27,742 nucleotides of DNA from Willaertia magna (lineage: Eukaryota; Heterolobosea; Eutetramitea; Acrasida; Naegleriidae). The stretch is taken from positions 1 to 27,742 of the forward strand of contig CADWAF010000086.1 of NCBI GenBank assembly GCA_902984215.1. The letters run 5' to 3'. The notes beneath the pieces were generated by a model, which was not told the DNA's origin, did not search any database, and saw only the letters and a program-made list of their open reading frames with translations. The translations under genes and the position numbers were made by a program. How positions within the stretch are numbered: the first letter of the stretch is position 1; each line of letters opens with the position of its first letter. Positions 15,946-26,078 of this stretch are shown piece after piece.

Positions 15946-18300
15946 TTATTTCTTTTTCTTACCCTTTTCGTTTGAGTTAGCAGCCTCTGTAGTTGGATTA
16001 GATTCTCTTTGTTTTTCTTCAATAATCTTTTGTTGGATATCAGGTGTAACAGGACGATGAGTTAAATATTCCATACTGTATTCACCTTTACCTTGTGTTG
16101 AACTTCTCAAAACTGTTGTGTAACCAAACATTTCAGATAGAGGTACTTCAGCCCAAATAGTCCATGTAGCATCACTGGCACTTCTTTCACTGTTTGTAAT
16201 AGTACCACGTCTTTGAGAAATACTTCCTAAAATTTCACCTTGGTATTCTTCTGGTACAACAATTTCAACTTTCATAATTGGTTCAAGGATTGATGGACGA
16301 GCCTTGTCGAAAGCTTGTTTGAATGCTTGAACACAGGCAATTCTGAAAGCCAATTCACTGGAATCGACAGAGTGGATTGCACCATCACTTAAGATTGCCT
16401 TAACACCCCAAACTGGACAACCAATTAGTGGACCTTTATGAACAGCTTCACGGAAACCCTTTTCACAACCAGCAATATAACCAGGTGTAATTGCGTTACC
16501 AATAATACGATTTTCAAATATAAATTTATCTGGAGTTTCTTCCATTTCTTTTTCATCCATTGCTTCAATGTGACCAATAACTTTAGCATATTGACCAGCA
16601 CCACCACTTTGTTTTTTGTGAGTATAATTGTATTCACCACGTCCTTGAATTGTTTCACGATAAGCAACATATGGTTTACCTACAATAACTTCACAATCAA
16701 ATTCTCTCTTCATTCTTTCAACATAAATATCTAAATGCAATTCACCCATACCATGAATAATAGTTTGATTACCTTCTGGATCAAATGTAACTCTGAATGT
16801 AGGATCTTCACGTTGGAATTTACTTAATGCCTTTGCAAATACAGCTTCCTTTTGTCTATCCTTAATTTGAATTGATTTAGAAACAACAGGTTCAGGAACA
16901 AACATATTTTCCATAGAATACTTTTGTTTAAGGTTTGCAGTAAAAGCGTCACCACTAGAACAATCAATACCAAAAAGTGCACAAATTTCACCAGGTCCAA
17001 TATCATTAACGTCTTCCATTTCATTTGCGTGCATTCTTACTAAACGAGGGACTTTAATCTTTTCTCCAGTTCTGACATTGTAAATTGTAGAACCCTTCTT
17101 TAATGAACCTTGATATACTCTTACATATGTCAATTGACCATATTTACCTTCTTCTAATTTGAATGCCAAACCAAGGAAAGGTTTAGTTGAATCAGCAATA
17201 GTTTCAACTTTTCTTTCAGCTTCAGGTAAATTTTGTTTTTCTTCAGAATAATCAATTGCATAATTTTTAACTTGAGCAGGATTAGGTAAATATCTTATAA
17301 CACCATCTAATAAAGGTTGAACACCAGTATTCTTCTTAGCACTTCCCATAAAAACTGCTGCAAATTTATTTGCAATAGTTGCTCTACGAATAACCTTATG
17401 AATAAATTCAGGTGTTATCTCAGCATCTTCTAAATATTTTTCAGCAAATTCATCATCTGCATCAGCTAATCTTTCATATAATTCAGCTCTCTTTGTTTGT
17501 ACTTCTTGTTGATATCTTTCAGGTATATCTTTATAAACAAGTTTTTCACCGTTATCTCCTTCAAAGTAAATTGCTCTATTTTCAATAACATCAATAACAC
17601 CTTGTAAGGAATCTTCCAAACCCATCGGAATTTGAACTGCAGCAGCATTTAACTTTAATTTATCTCTTACTTGTTGTATAACACGATCAGGATTGGCACC
17701 TAATCTATCTAACTTATTAATGAAACATAATCTAGGTACTCCGTAACGTTTCATTTGTCTATCTACTGTTAAGGATTGGGATTGAACACCACTGACACTA
17801 CAAAGAATGAGAATAGCACCATCCAAAACTCTTAGTGCTCTTTCAACTTCAATAGTGAAATCTACGTGACCAGGGGTATCAATAATGTTAATATGATGTT
17901 TGCCCCAATTACAATATGTTGCGGCACTTTGAATAGTTATACCCTTTTCTCTTTCAAGGTCCATACTGTCCATAGTTGCACCAACACCATCAGTACCTTT
18001 AACTTCGTGAATTTCTTTAATACGTCCAGTGAAAAAAAGAATACGTTCTGTTAATGTAGTTTTACCACTGTCAATGTGGGCTGAAATACCTATATTACGG
18101 AGTTTAGCCATATGTTGCATTTGTTCCTTAGGAATATGTTGAGTGGCTTCATCTTCTACGTCTATAACATCTAAATTAGAATTAACATTTAATTTTTGAG
18201 AAAACAATCGTGTTTGTTGTGAGATACTAGAAATTAATTGTTTGTTGTTAAAAATCTTTGTTGCTCCTGCAGAACGGTAAAATTGGAGTGTTTTCTTCAT
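15946..18300 (-). CDS. GFM1: Mitochondrial translation elongation factor G1
   Basis: 784-aa translational GTPase that moves tRNAs and mRNA through the mitochondrial ribosome. Residues 1 to about 36 are a mitochondrial presequence (basic and hydroxylated, no acidic residues, with TRLFSQ as a plausible cleavage zone). G-domain motifs follow: AHIDSGKT (G1, 74-81), ITIQSAAT (G2), DTPGHVDF (G3), NKLD (G4) and GSAKK (G5). Domain IV-V segments include [27 protein letters not shown], and the C-terminal [25 protein letters not shown] is typical of EF-G. Sequence runs such as [17 protein letters not shown] match mtEF-G1 rather than EF-G2. The tail is unusually lysine-rich (EKGKKKK). The A-rich start context and AATAAA over the stop (15945-15950) follow the local pattern. 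No introns. Confidence 0.95.
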   Translation of the reverse strand: MKKTLQFYRSAGATKIFNNKQLISSISQQTRLFSQKLNVNSNLDVIDVEDEATQHIPKEQMQHMAKLRNIGISAHIDSGKTTLTERILFFTGRIKEIHEVKGTDGVGATMDSMDLEREKGITIQSAATYCNWGKHHINIIDTPGHVDFTIEVERALRVLDGAILILCSVSGVQSQSLTVDRQMKRYGVPRLCFINKLDRLGANPDRVIQQVRDKLKLNAAAVQIPMGLEDSLQGVIDVIENRAIYFEGDNGEKLVYKDIPERYQQEVQTKRAELYERLADADDEFAEKYLEDAEITPEFIHKVIRRATIANKFAAVFMGSAKKNTGVQPLLDGVIRYLPNPAQVKNYAIDYSEEKQNLPEAERKVETIADSTKPFLGLAFKLEEGKYGQLTYVRVYQGSLKKGSTIYNVRTGEKIKVPRLVRMHANEMEDVNDIGPGEICALFGIDCSSGDAFTANLKQKYSMENMFVPEPVVSKSIQIKDRQKEAVFAKALSKFQREDPTFRVTFDPEGNQTIIHGMGELHLDIYVERMKREFDCEVIVGKPYVAYRETIQGRGEYNYTHKKQSGGAGQYAKVIGHIEAMDEKEMEETPDKFIFENRIIGNAITPGYIAGCEKGFREAVHKGPLIGCPVWGVKAILSDGAIHSVDSSELAFRIACVQAFKQAFDKARPSILEPIMKVEIVVPEEYQGEILGSISQRRGTITNSERSASDATWTIWAEVPLSEMFGYTTVLRSSTQGKGEYSMEYLTHRPVTPDIQQKIIEEKQRESNPTTEAANSNEKGKKKK

Positions 18301-18480
18301 TTTTTTTGAAGGCGAGTTATTTCACACTGCCCTAACGGCAACATTAGAAGAATTGATTGAAATCGCTGCCTTCAATTAAATTGCTGTACTGACAAATTAT
18401 TTGTTTTGGGTGAAGCAGATAAAACACCTTGTACAAGATTGTTAGAATTAGAATTTATTTAATAAGTGATGCTTATTGTT

Positions 18481-19974
18481 TTACATTGTTTCAGAATTAG
18501 CTAATAAAAAGGATGCAATTTTGTCATAGTAGGTCAGTAACTCAGGTCTTACTTTAGGATCTGTCCAAACATAATCTGTATGTCCAAACTCTTTGTTCCA
18601 CTCTATTTTCCAAGTACTATTTCTTTCAAATAAGATTTCCTTAGAAACATTTAATTGACTTTCACCTGCATAATGTCTTTCAATAATTGGACAACACTTA
18701 TTGAAAGCTTTCATACTTGCTTCGTCATCAATAACGTTATCCTTACCACCTAAAAAGACATACAAGGCAGGAACATGTTCTGTTGAATTTGGATTAGAAA
18801 GGATTGATTTCCATTTCTCTAATGTTTGAACAATTGGATATTCTTCAACATCATTAAACTTTCTTAAACAACCTCCTGTCCTTAACATTCTAAACCAATG
18901 TACAACATTGTTAACAGATGTACATCCTAAAGGACAATTTTTAAACCATTCAGCTTTCAGTGGATCATTTGGTAATGGTAAATGTTGTATTGCCAATACA
19001 TTTCTCATAAAACTTTCACCTAAAGTACCAACTAAAAAGTTTGGTGCAAAAGTCTGAGCAAAAGCAATAACAATCAAAAATTCTCTAGATCCATAAACCC
19101 AATGTGGTAATTTCATTAATAATTTGAAACAAAAAGTATTTGGGTGAGCACGTAAAAAACAAGCTGGAGATAGAGCTACTATAGAACTTAAATAATTTTT
19201 GTAATGAGCAGATTCTGGTAATGAAAGTGCAGCGAATAATTGACCAACTCCTTGCGATTGTCCGCAATAACAAATTTTAGATTGCTTTGTAGTACTTCTA
19301 ACAAAGTCAATCATTGCAGTTACATCATATTTAATTAATTCATCAATAGAGAATTTCCAAAAGTCATGTTCTTCATGTAATTTTCCTGCTAAATGTTGTT
19401 GACCAAACCAATTAGTTCTATTATTTCCTAACCAAACATCAAATCCTTTTCTAGCTAATTGATATGCAATAGAATCCTTGTGTAAAACAAAAACGGACAT
19501 TGCTTCTAATAATCCATGTTGCAATAAAACAACAGGTTTAGTTGTATGTTGTTCTCTTTGTTGTTGTTGTAATAACTCTTCAATACTGTCACTTGATGTA
19601 CATAATTTAGAATGTTTAGTGGAATCATTACCATCATAAACAATTCTTAACATTTGTAATGAACATCCATCTTTTGTTTTACAAGTATATATTTTACATG
19701 TGAACCCTTCCGTTCTATTAATTAAGTGTTCCGTAAATGATTTTCCCAATTGATACTCTGCATTATCTAAAAAGTTATAAAGATATTTTCTACAAATATT
19801 ACAAAATAATAACCATAGAATATAAAGTCCGCAAAATATTAAAATTGAATGATGTAAAAAGTAAATAATAGTATCAAAGATTGTTTGACAAAGTAAAAAT
19901 AAACAACCTGTTAACGTTAGGGATGGCGAAGCTGAACACAACTGCTCGTATAGAAAAATTGTTAATTCAGTCAT
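18481..19974 (-). CDS. Acid-lipase / steryl-ester-hydrolase-like alpha/beta hydrolase with N-terminal membrane region
   Basis: 497-aa member of the lysosomal acid lipase / gastric lipase / yeast Tgl1-Yeh family, which hydrolyse triacylglycerols or steryl esters. The fold is recognised from VLLQHGLLEAMSVFV (oxyanion-hole HG motif), GFDVWLGNNRTNWFGQQH (family DVWLGN-R), FWKFSIDELIKYDVTAMIDFV, then the nucleophile elbow GQSQG with S240, acid D412 in GGKDNVID, and H465 in FGHTDYVW. The elbow has Gln instead of the common His in GHSQG. Residues about 20-62 contain one or two hydrophobic helices (LTLTGCLFLLCQTIF, SILIFCGLYILWLLFCNI) rather than a cleavable signal peptide. This favours a membrane-anchored enzyme (lipid droplet or ER) as in Yeh1/Tgl1 over a secreted lysosomal one. 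Substrate is inferred from family only. Confidence 0.88.
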   Translation of the reverse strand: MTELTIFLYEQLCSASPSLTLTGCLFLLCQTIFDTIIYFLHHSILIFCGLYILWLLFCNICRKYLYNFLDNAEYQLGKSFTEHLINRTEGFTCKIYTCKTKDGCSLQMLRIVYDGNDSTKHSKLCTSSDSIEELLQQQQREQHTTKPVVLLQHGLLEAMSVFVLHKDSIAYQLARKGFDVWLGNNRTNWFGQQHLAGKLHEEHDFWKFSIDELIKYDVTAMIDFVRSTTKQSKICYCGQSQGVGQLFAALSLPESAHYKNYLSSIVALSPACFLRAHPNTFCFKLLMKLPHWVYGSREFLIVIAFAQTFAPNFLVGTLGESFMRNVLAIQHLPLPNDPLKAEWFKNCPLGCTSVNNVVHWFRMLRTGGCLRKFNDVEEYPIVQTLEKWKSILSNPNSTEHVPALYVFLGGKDNVIDDEASMKAFNKCCPIIERHYAGESQLNVSKEILFERNSTWKIEWNKEFGHTDYVWTDPKVRPELLTYYDKIASFLLANSETM

Positions 19975-20332
19975 ACTTATTTCTTTTTTTTAAACTGGTT
20001 TTGTTGTTGTTTTGCTAGTATAATCCACCGGTTTCAAGTGTTCGTTTTCTTTAAACGGATAGCGAATTAAAAAATCCTATTTATCTTCCTGCGGTTTTGT
20101 TCGCTTGTTGAATTGGTGAGGTTTTTTTTTTGTTTAAATTGAGGACCCATCCTTGAGCCACATCTACGAATTAAAGTTGTAATATAATGTCAACTAGGTG
20201 ATGGGTAAGATTTCAATTGAATTCGTGATAATTTGAAATATTCGAAATTTTAAATGATATAAAAGTAAAATTAGTAATTTTGTGTAATTCCTTGTCCTGA
20301 GGCTTATCAATTATAGAATATAGAATGTATTA
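19975..20332. other. Intergenic region between lipase start and FDXR end (358 bp)
   Basis: Non-coding and of mixed composition: a T9 run near 19983-19991 and a T10 run near 20120 that could serve the lipase promoter, then more balanced sequence at about 20135-20215. A short complementary pair (ACCCATC near 20146, GATGGGT near 20201) could form a long-range stem, but no known RNA family is recognised. Nothing else is supported. Confidence 0.5.
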
Positions 20333-21850
20333 CTAGTTATTTTTACAAAGTTCCAACATTTCCTCAACAGTTAATATTTTTTCTCTAATCTTACCCCTTG
20401 CTTTTCCTTGTTCAACTTCATATTGTTCAATTCTTTTATATTGTTCGAAGGTAATATAACTAATATTTTTAGATTTTAAAACATTAGTTAGGTTTTCATA
20501 TGAATTGGTTGTTTTTGATAAAACATTCTTATTGTTGACATCTTCTGCTATACAACCAACTGTTTCCTCAGCATCATAAATATTTGATAGGATTACACCA
20601 GAAGGTCCTCTTTTCAACCATCCACAAACATATAGACCAGAGATAAACTGATTGGTGTTAGAATCTTTTACTCTTCCAAGACTATTGACAACTACTCCTC
20701 TCTTATTGTCAAATGGAATACTCTTGTCAACTGATATACTTTTATATCCAATACTTTTGAAAACTAAATCACATTTAATTTCTTCAAATTGACCTGTTCC
20801 AACAGCTTTTAACTCATCACCACCCTTGTCATCTCTTTCCAATCTAGTGATTTCAAAACGAACACCTCCAACACGAGTTGGATCTGTCTCACTTGGTAAA
20901 AAGGCTACAGGAGATTTAAAGAATAACAATTCAACAATTCTATCACTTGGTGGTATTTTTGTTGCCTCTTTCTCTAATAATTGAACTAATCTTTGTTTCA
21001 CTCTACCTTCTTTTGTTAATTGTTCTTTTGATAATTCATCTATTGGATTTAAATATTGTGGATTCATGTACAAACAATTTAATTTTGTTAATTCTCTCAA
21101 TTCCTTAGTAGTTGCAGCAATCTGTACAGGACCTCTTCTTCCAACAACATAAATCTTTTTCATATTAACATTAAAACCTTTCAAAATACCTAAACAATCA
21201 TCTGATATATCAAAAGGAAGTAAACTTTCAACAGGTCTAGATAAAATTCTTGCAACGTCCATTGCAACATTTCCTTGACCAATAATTAATGATTGATTTG
21301 AAGTATTTAATAAATGTTTATATCTTTCATTTAGCTCTATATTTGTAAATTCACTTTCACTCTTTGCATAAGGTAATCCATTATACCAAGCTACAAACTT
21401 TCTAGCACTTTCAACTCCAGCTAATTTCTCACCTTCAATTCCTAATGTTCTTTCACTTTCAGCTCCATAAGCTAAAACAATTACGTCAAATATATTCTTT
21501 AATTCTTCCATTGTTATATCTTTACCAAAATTAACATTTCCCAAGAACTTTACTCTTTTATCTTTAGCTATTTGTTCAAAATCATTTTGTACATTCTTTA
21601 CTTCTGGATGATCAGGAGCAACTCCATATCTTACTAATCCATAAGGAGTAGGTAGTTTTTCTAATATTGTTACTTGTGAATCCGAGAATTTACTTAATAA
21701 TTCTTTTGTTGTGTAAAATCCAGCAGGTCCACTTCCTACAACACATACATTTATATTACGCAACTGTTGTTGATGTGAAAATTTATTGAAAGAATTGAAT
21801 GATACATTCTTCTTTTTTGACAGGAGGGACGATAGCTTAAATGATTTCAT
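20333..21850 (-). CDS. FDXR: NADPH:adrenodoxin (ferredoxin) reductase, mitochondrial
   Basis: 505-aa flavoenzyme that passes electrons from NADPH to mitochondrial ferredoxin for Fe-S cluster and heme A synthesis (yeast Arh1, human FDXR). Residues 1-30 are basic, Ser/Lys-rich and hydrophobic without acids, as in a mitochondrial presequence. The FAD site is VVGSGPAGFYTTKELL (G39-x-G41-x-x-G44). TPYGLVRYGVAPDHPEVKNV is the family signature. The NADP site is IIGQGNVAMDVARIL, followed by VVGRRGPVQIAATTKELREL. Near the end, CGWLKRGPSGVILSNIYDA closes over the flavin. Length fits the family (about 490-500). The start is the first ATG after an A-run. It is the last ordinary gene before the AT-rich block, which begins about 100 bp upstream of its start codon. 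Confidence 0.95.
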   Translation of the reverse strand: MKSFKLSSLLSKKKNVSFNSFNKFSHQQQLRNINVCVVGSGPAGFYTTKELLSKFSDSQVTILEKLPTPYGLVRYGVAPDHPEVKNVQNDFEQIAKDKRVKFLGNVNFGKDITMEELKNIFDVIVLAYGAESERTLGIEGEKLAGVESARKFVAWYNGLPYAKSESEFTNIELNERYKHLLNTSNQSLIIGQGNVAMDVARILSRPVESLLPFDISDDCLGILKGFNVNMKKIYVVGRRGPVQIAATTKELRELTKLNCLYMNPQYLNPIDELSKEQLTKEGRVKQRLVQLLEKEATKIPPSDRIVELLFFKSPVAFLPSETDPTRVGGVRFEITRLERDDKGGDELKAVGTGQFEEIKCDLVFKSIGYKSISVDKSIPFDNKRGVVVNSLGRVKDSNTNQFISGLYVCGWLKRGPSGVILSNIYDAEETVGCIAEDVNNKNVLSKTTNSYENLTNVLKSKNISYITFEQYKRIEQYEVEQGKARGKIREKILTVEEMLELCKNN

Positions 21851-22141
21851 TTTTTTGTTTTACGATTTTGATTTCTTCTGGCGTGGTTTTTTTGATTGTT
21901 TTTAATCAGATGGACACGTGAAAGGAATTGGTGGGCAACCAGCAGAGGAGGCTAAAATGTTGTTAAAATTTTATTTTTTATTTAATATTAACAAATATAG
22001 TTTATTTTTTTTATTATAGATATTATAAAAAAAAACATAAATAAATTAATTTTTATTCAGTAAATTAATAATAAAAAAATAATATTTTTTATAATTATAA
22101 AAAATATAATTATTATTATTTTAATTTTAAAACATAAAACC

Positions 22142-22250
22142 TTAGCAGTTCTATAGTTTTTTTTTAAAAAAAATAAACAGTTTTTTATAAAATTTTATAA
22201 AATCAGTATAATTTATATTGTTTAATAAAACAATATTTTTATGAATTTTT
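22142..22250. repeat. Degenerate palindromic element, copy 1, with adjacent hairpin
   Basis: Contains CAGTATAATTTATATTG, one base shorter than the consensus core. It is followed directly by an inverted repeat ATATTGTTT...AAACAATAT (9 bp, loop AATA). Upstream at about 22,142 is CTTAGCAGTTCTATA, similar to CTTAGTAGTTCCATA at about 27,233, which also precedes palindrome copies. Confidence 0.6.
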
Positions 22251-22564
22251 TTTTTAAATTAAAAATGAAATTTTTTTAAAAAATAGTATTAATTTATATT
22301 AATTTATTATTATTATAATTTTTTTTTACTTAAATGGAATACTTTTAATATTTTTTAAATTTTTTATTGCTTATTTTTGTTGATAAAATATTTGTAATTA
22401 TTGTTAATTTATTTATTAATTAATTTATTTAAGTTTTAAAATATAATTTTTTTAATTGTAATTATTTTTTTACTTTATTATTAATTACTATAAATTAAGA
22501 TAGCTTTTTAGAATAGATTAAAAATTTAAAAATTATTTATTTTTAATATTTTGTGTATTTTATT

Positions 22565-22600
22565 AAACAGTATAAATTTATATTGTTTTTTAAATTTTTT
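22565..22600. repeat. Palindromic element, copy 2
   Basis: Core ACAGTATAAATTTATATTGT at 22,567-22,586. It is identical to the core of copy 3, about 155 bp downstream, and differs by one symmetrical pair from a perfect palindrome. It is followed by TTTTT-AAATTTTTT, a tail shared with copy 3. Confidence 0.75.
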
Positions 22601-22691
22601 AAAAATGTATTTAGATTTAAATTTGTTATAATAAATTTAAATTTATTACAACAAACAAAAAATTTGTAAAACAAATAAATTTAATTTATAA

Positions 22692-22757
22692 AAATATAAA
22701 TTTATACTTTTTAATTCAAAAAACAGTATAAATTTATATTGTTTTTTGAAATTTTTA
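22692..22757. repeat. Palindromic element, copy 3, with partial copy before it
   Basis: Core ACAGTATAAATTTATATTGT at 22,723-22,742, flanked by A-run and T-run arms so that the inverted repeat extends to about 30 bp. A partial version (TATAAATTTATACTTTTT) begins near 22,696. Confidence 0.75.
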
Positions 22758-22770
22758 ATAAAAATTTTTT

Positions 22771-22830
22771 TTTTATTTTCATTTTATCATCATTTTTTAG
22801 ATAGTATAAAATAAGATTTTATTAGTTTTT
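22771..22830. repeat. TCATTTT-GATAGTA foldback-like repeat, copy A
   Basis: TTTTCATTTTATCATCATTT, then TTTAGATAGTATAAAATAAG, then ATTTTATTAG. Similar order and spacing are found at about 25,061-25,107 (TTTGATCATTTTAAGATAGT, then AAAAATAAAATTTTTTATTA). The second half is partly self-complementary. Confidence 0.45.
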
Positions 22831-23699
22831 TATAATTTAAATAAAATAAAATTTAAAAATTAATAATAAAAAACAAACTAAAAAATAAATTTAATAAATT
22901 TTTTACAAATTTAATTTAAATTTTTCAAAAAATAAATTCTAAATTATTTAAAAATTACTTTAGATTATATAATAGTTATTGTTATTAAGTGATAATTTTA
23001 ATACAATATCATAAATTTAATATTTCAATAAATTATAATTGATTTAAATTATATTGTAATAAATTATTATAAATAATTATAGTATTATTAATTATATTAA
23101 AAAATCATAATAAAATATTTAATTTTTAATAATAAATTCTGTGATATAATTTATTTATTTAAAATTTTTTATTTATTTTATTTATTAATCTACTAAATTT
23201 TAAATAATTTTTATACACAAAAGGAACAACTTTTATTTTAGTTATAAAATTATTTTTAATGATTTAGAATTTATATTTAAATAATTTTAGTTAAATATAT
23301 AGATAATTAATATATTTTTTTTATTATTTTCTTTAATTTTTATTATAAAACAAAAAATTCATATTTTAATTTTTTAATATTTACAAAATATATTACAATA
23401 TTATATTTATTAAATAAATATTTTGAAAGTATTTTAAAATTTTATATAAAATATTTTGATATATAAATATTTATAAAATTATAATTATAATTTTTAATAA
23501 TATTCATAATTTATTTACTATTAAAATATAAATTTGAATATATAATATATAAATAATTAGAGTTTATATAAAGATTTTATATTTTTTTTTTTAAATATAA
23601 TTTTTTTTTATAAAAATATTAAATTTATAAATAATATATAAAATAAATAGCTTAAAAAATATTTAATATTTTTTTATGTAAAATTATTTTTTTATTTAT

Positions 23700-23790
23700 T
23701 TAAATAAACATTTTTATTTCTTTTTTTTTATTTATAAACATTTTTATTTAAAAACCTTTCTTTTTTATTTATTAATAAATTTCTTTCATT
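23700..23790. repeat. Local duplication around AAACATTTTTATTT
   Basis: AAACATTTTTATTT occurs at about 23,706 and again about 31 bases later, each with T-rich tails and followed by a further degenerate TTTATTTAT unit. This suggests a tandem duplication inside the AT-rich block. Confidence 0.45.
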
Positions 23791-24289
23791 ATAATATTTT
23801 TTTTATTAATGTTTTTTAATAATAAATTTTGTAATTCGTTATTAAATAATAAATTAAAATAATTAATTGAAGTTATTTTTAATAATAATTAATTAATATA
23901 TCTATTATTAATATTATAATCTTTATTTTCATTAATAATATACTTTAAACAATATTTAATATTAAAAACATTAGTTTTTTCTTTAATTAAAAATGATGTT
24001 ATTAAATTTAAAAATATAAAATTTAAATTATTTATTTTTTTTCCTTTTTTATATTAGTTAATTTTTTATTTATATTTTTTTTATTATTTTTAATAAAAAT
24101 ATTTTCATTTATAGATTGTAAATGAATAAATAATAGATTGATATTAATAAATTAAATTTAATCTTAATTTAAATTCATTTAATAATCTATATTATCTTTT
24201 TCAATAATAATTTATATTTATAAATATTAATGTTAAAATTATTTTAATTTTTTTAAAATAAATAAAAATATTATATTTTTAAATTAATT

Positions 24290-24478
24290 TAATAAAATCA
24301 TAAAAAATAACATTAAATAATAATTGTTTTTTAAAAATAAATTTTTAATAACAAATATACACCAGTAAAAATATTTAAAATAATTAAATTATATAAATAA
24401 AAAGAAACTAAAATTATTTAAAAAATTACTAAAAAAATAACTAATAAAACTTTAAAAAATTAATCTTAAAAAAATATA
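24290..24478. repeat. Diverged AT-rich repeat, copy L (left of ORF island)
   Basis: Shares ordered blocks with 25,843-26,078: TTAATAAAAT, AATAACATTAAATAATAA, TAAAAATATTTAA, ATATAAATAAAAA, AAACTAA, ATTTAAAAAATTA and TAATAAAACTTTAAAAA. Order and orientation are the same, with small insertions in the right copy. Too much order for chance even at this composition, judged by eye. Confidence 0.65.
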
Positions 24479-25060
24479 TATAATTAATCCTTAAAACTAA
24501 AAAAAATAATAATAATAATATAATTCTTACTTTTTATTTATATATTAAAAGATCTTGCAAAAAATTAAAATTATTATTAAATTTATTATTATTAAAATTA
24601 TTATTATGTCTTTTTTTAAAAAAAAAATAGTAATAAAATTTTTTATTAATATTATTTTAAATTCAATTAATAAATTATAAAAAAAATAATTATTAAAATT
24701 TATTTTTTATTTTAAATATATAACTATAAACAACGATAAAGCTTTAATATTTAATAATATAATTAATATTTATTTAATAAGTAAATAATGTGATAATTTT
24801 TTTGATTATTATAAAATATTTAAAGGATTTATAAATGATAATGATTTTTTAATAATAAAGTTTATAGAGATATATAATTTATTAAATATTTAAAACAAAT
24901 TATTTAATAATACTTAAATCAATTTAAAATTATTGTAATGTGTTTTATTTAAATTAAAATTATGCATATGGTTATAAATTTTAATTTTTGTAATAATTAT
25001 GATTTATAATATAATTTGTTATTAATATTTTTTATTTTATTAAAAAACACTTTATTTTTT

Positions 25061-25107
25061 TCAATTTGATCATTTTAAGATAGTAAAAATAAAATTTTTT
25101 ATTATCG
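25061..25107. repeat. TCATTTT-GATAGTA foldback-like repeat, copy B
   Basis: Counterpart of the element at about 22,771-22,830. The inner GATAGTAAAAAT and ATTTTTTATTATC are nearly complementary and could fold back. Confidence 0.45.
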
Positions 25108-25310
25108 TTAAGAAAAAAATTAATATGTATATATATTGCTATTGTGGTAACTATTTTAACACTTATAAACAAAAAAATATTAGTTAAAAACTATTTTATT
25201 TATTTTATCACCCAAATATAGTTTTAATGTGGAAATTATTAAAATCAAAGAATTATAATGATTAGTATTAATTTATTTGTTTAAAACAAAGCATTCATTA
25301 TTTAATTAAA

Positions 25311-25418
25311 GTCAACCTTGGTATGACAATACTAAACATTATTACAGAGCAAAGTTTTTTTGCCCTTAGAATCGAAAACCATTCCTTAATTTGTGGTGAT
25401 GTGTAAAATATTAATAAT
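25311..25418. other. Edge of the composition island downstream of the isolated ORF
   Basis: Unlike the surrounding block, 25,311-25,395 has ordinary G and C levels (for example CAACCTTGGTATGACAATAC and GCCCTTAGAATCG), with no ORF of note on either strand. On the ORF strand it would be 3' UTR or decayed coding sequence. The AT-rich block resumes to the left. Confidence 0.45.
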
Positions 25419-25823
25419 TTATATAAATTCAACAATATCTACTTGTTCTTCTCTGTTTTTTGTTCTTTCTTCTTCTTGTTCGGTAATTGTTGTAGAATTA
25501 ACCATTGGAGAATTTGTTTCACTAACACTCAAACTAGCTACAGTTTCCTCCAAAACAATATCTTCTTCGTTATTCTCCTTAATATTATTACTTATTAACT
25601 TTTCTCCTTCATTGTCATCATTAGAAGCTTTTCTCCTTGTCAAATAATTTCTTTTCAAACTTTCCAATTTCTTTTTCACTGCCTTCTTCTTTTTATCAAT
25701 TCTTTCTTTACTAAATAAATTATCTAATATATCATTAATAGAATTAGATCTTTCTTCATCTGAACTATCTTCTTGTAAATCTTGGAAGAATGGTAAATTA
25801 AATTCAATGTGATAAATCTTCAT
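25419..25823 (-). CDS. Isolated hypothetical charged protein in an island of normal composition
   Basis: 134-aa ORF of unknown function. It starts MKIYHIEFNLPFFQDLQED, then a Ser/Asp/Glu stretch, a Lys-rich coiled-coil-like segment at about 40-66 (KERIDKKKKAVKKKLESLKR), and a Glu/Thr/Ser-rich acidic tail. No domain is recognised. Base composition inside is like the genes to the left (for example 18 G/C in 25,441-25,500) while flanks fall to about 1 G/C per 60, which argues for coding constraint now or recently. The frame stays open for about 22 codons upstream of the ATG (reading FINQFDYQQLE just before it), so the true start could be further up or in a lost exon. It may be a genuine small gene, the 3' exon of a larger one, or a fragment carried into the AT-rich block. 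Confidence 0.5.
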   Translation of the reverse strand: MKIYHIEFNLPFFQDLQEDSSDEERSNSINDILDNLFSKERIDKKKKAVKKKLESLKRNYLTRRKASNDDNEGEKLISNNIKENNEEDIVLEETVASLSVSETNSPMVNSTTITEQEEERTKNREEQVDIVEFI

Positions 25824-25842
25824 TTCTAATTGTTGATAATCA

Positions 25843-26078
25843 AATTGATTAATAAAATTTTTATTTTTTTTATAAAAATAACATTAAATAATAACTGTAT
25901 ATAAAAATATATTTTAATACCAAATAAAAATACAAATAATAATAAATATATATCAATAAAAATATTTAATGTAATTATTAATTTAAAAAAAATAAATCAT
26001 ATAAATAAAAAAAAACTAACAAAAAATTTAAAAAATTATTTAATAAAAAAATTAATAAAACTTTAAAAATATTAATTT
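25843..26078. repeat. Diverged AT-rich repeat, copy R (right of ORF island)
   Basis: Direct-orientation relative of 24,290-24,478. Similarity begins at TTAATAAAAT, about 20 bases upstream of the isolated ORF's ATG, almost exactly where the island's composition ends. Compared with the left copy it carries extra AT sequence near 25,915-25,945. Confidence 0.65.

Larger units (their letters stand above)
21960..25310. other. Extremely AT-rich, apparently gene-free block (left part)
   Basis: About 3.35 kb almost wholly of A and T, with long T- and A-runs, frequent stops in every frame and no convincing ORF, tRNA or rRNA. The change from the FDXR upstream sequence (about 21,860-21,955, which still has mixed bases such as a CACGTG hexamer) is sharp. 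It contains palindromic elements, short inverted repeats and one copy of a diverged repeat listed separately. A centromere-like, subtelomeric or decayed-transposon interval would look like this; nothing in the sequence decides among them. Confidence 0.75.

Noticed and set aside
20140..20305. Possible C/D-box snoRNA (GTGATGG near 20,198, CTGA near 20,298)
   Set aside because: The C box is imperfect, there is no terminal stem beside the boxes, and no guide region can be tested without an rRNA sequence.
5815..21850. Operon-like co-transcription of the long minus-strand gene run
   Set aside because: Same-strand tight spacing is present, but the genes are functionally unrelated, several carry their own AATAAA hexamers and A-rich leaders, and oppositely oriented genes interrupt the run.
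25393..25647. 84-codon plus-strand ORF opposite the isolated ORF
   Set aside because: Antisense shadow made of Ser/Leu codons that mirror the Glu/Lys-rich minus-strand frame; the minus strand has the ATG-to-stop frame with charged composition.
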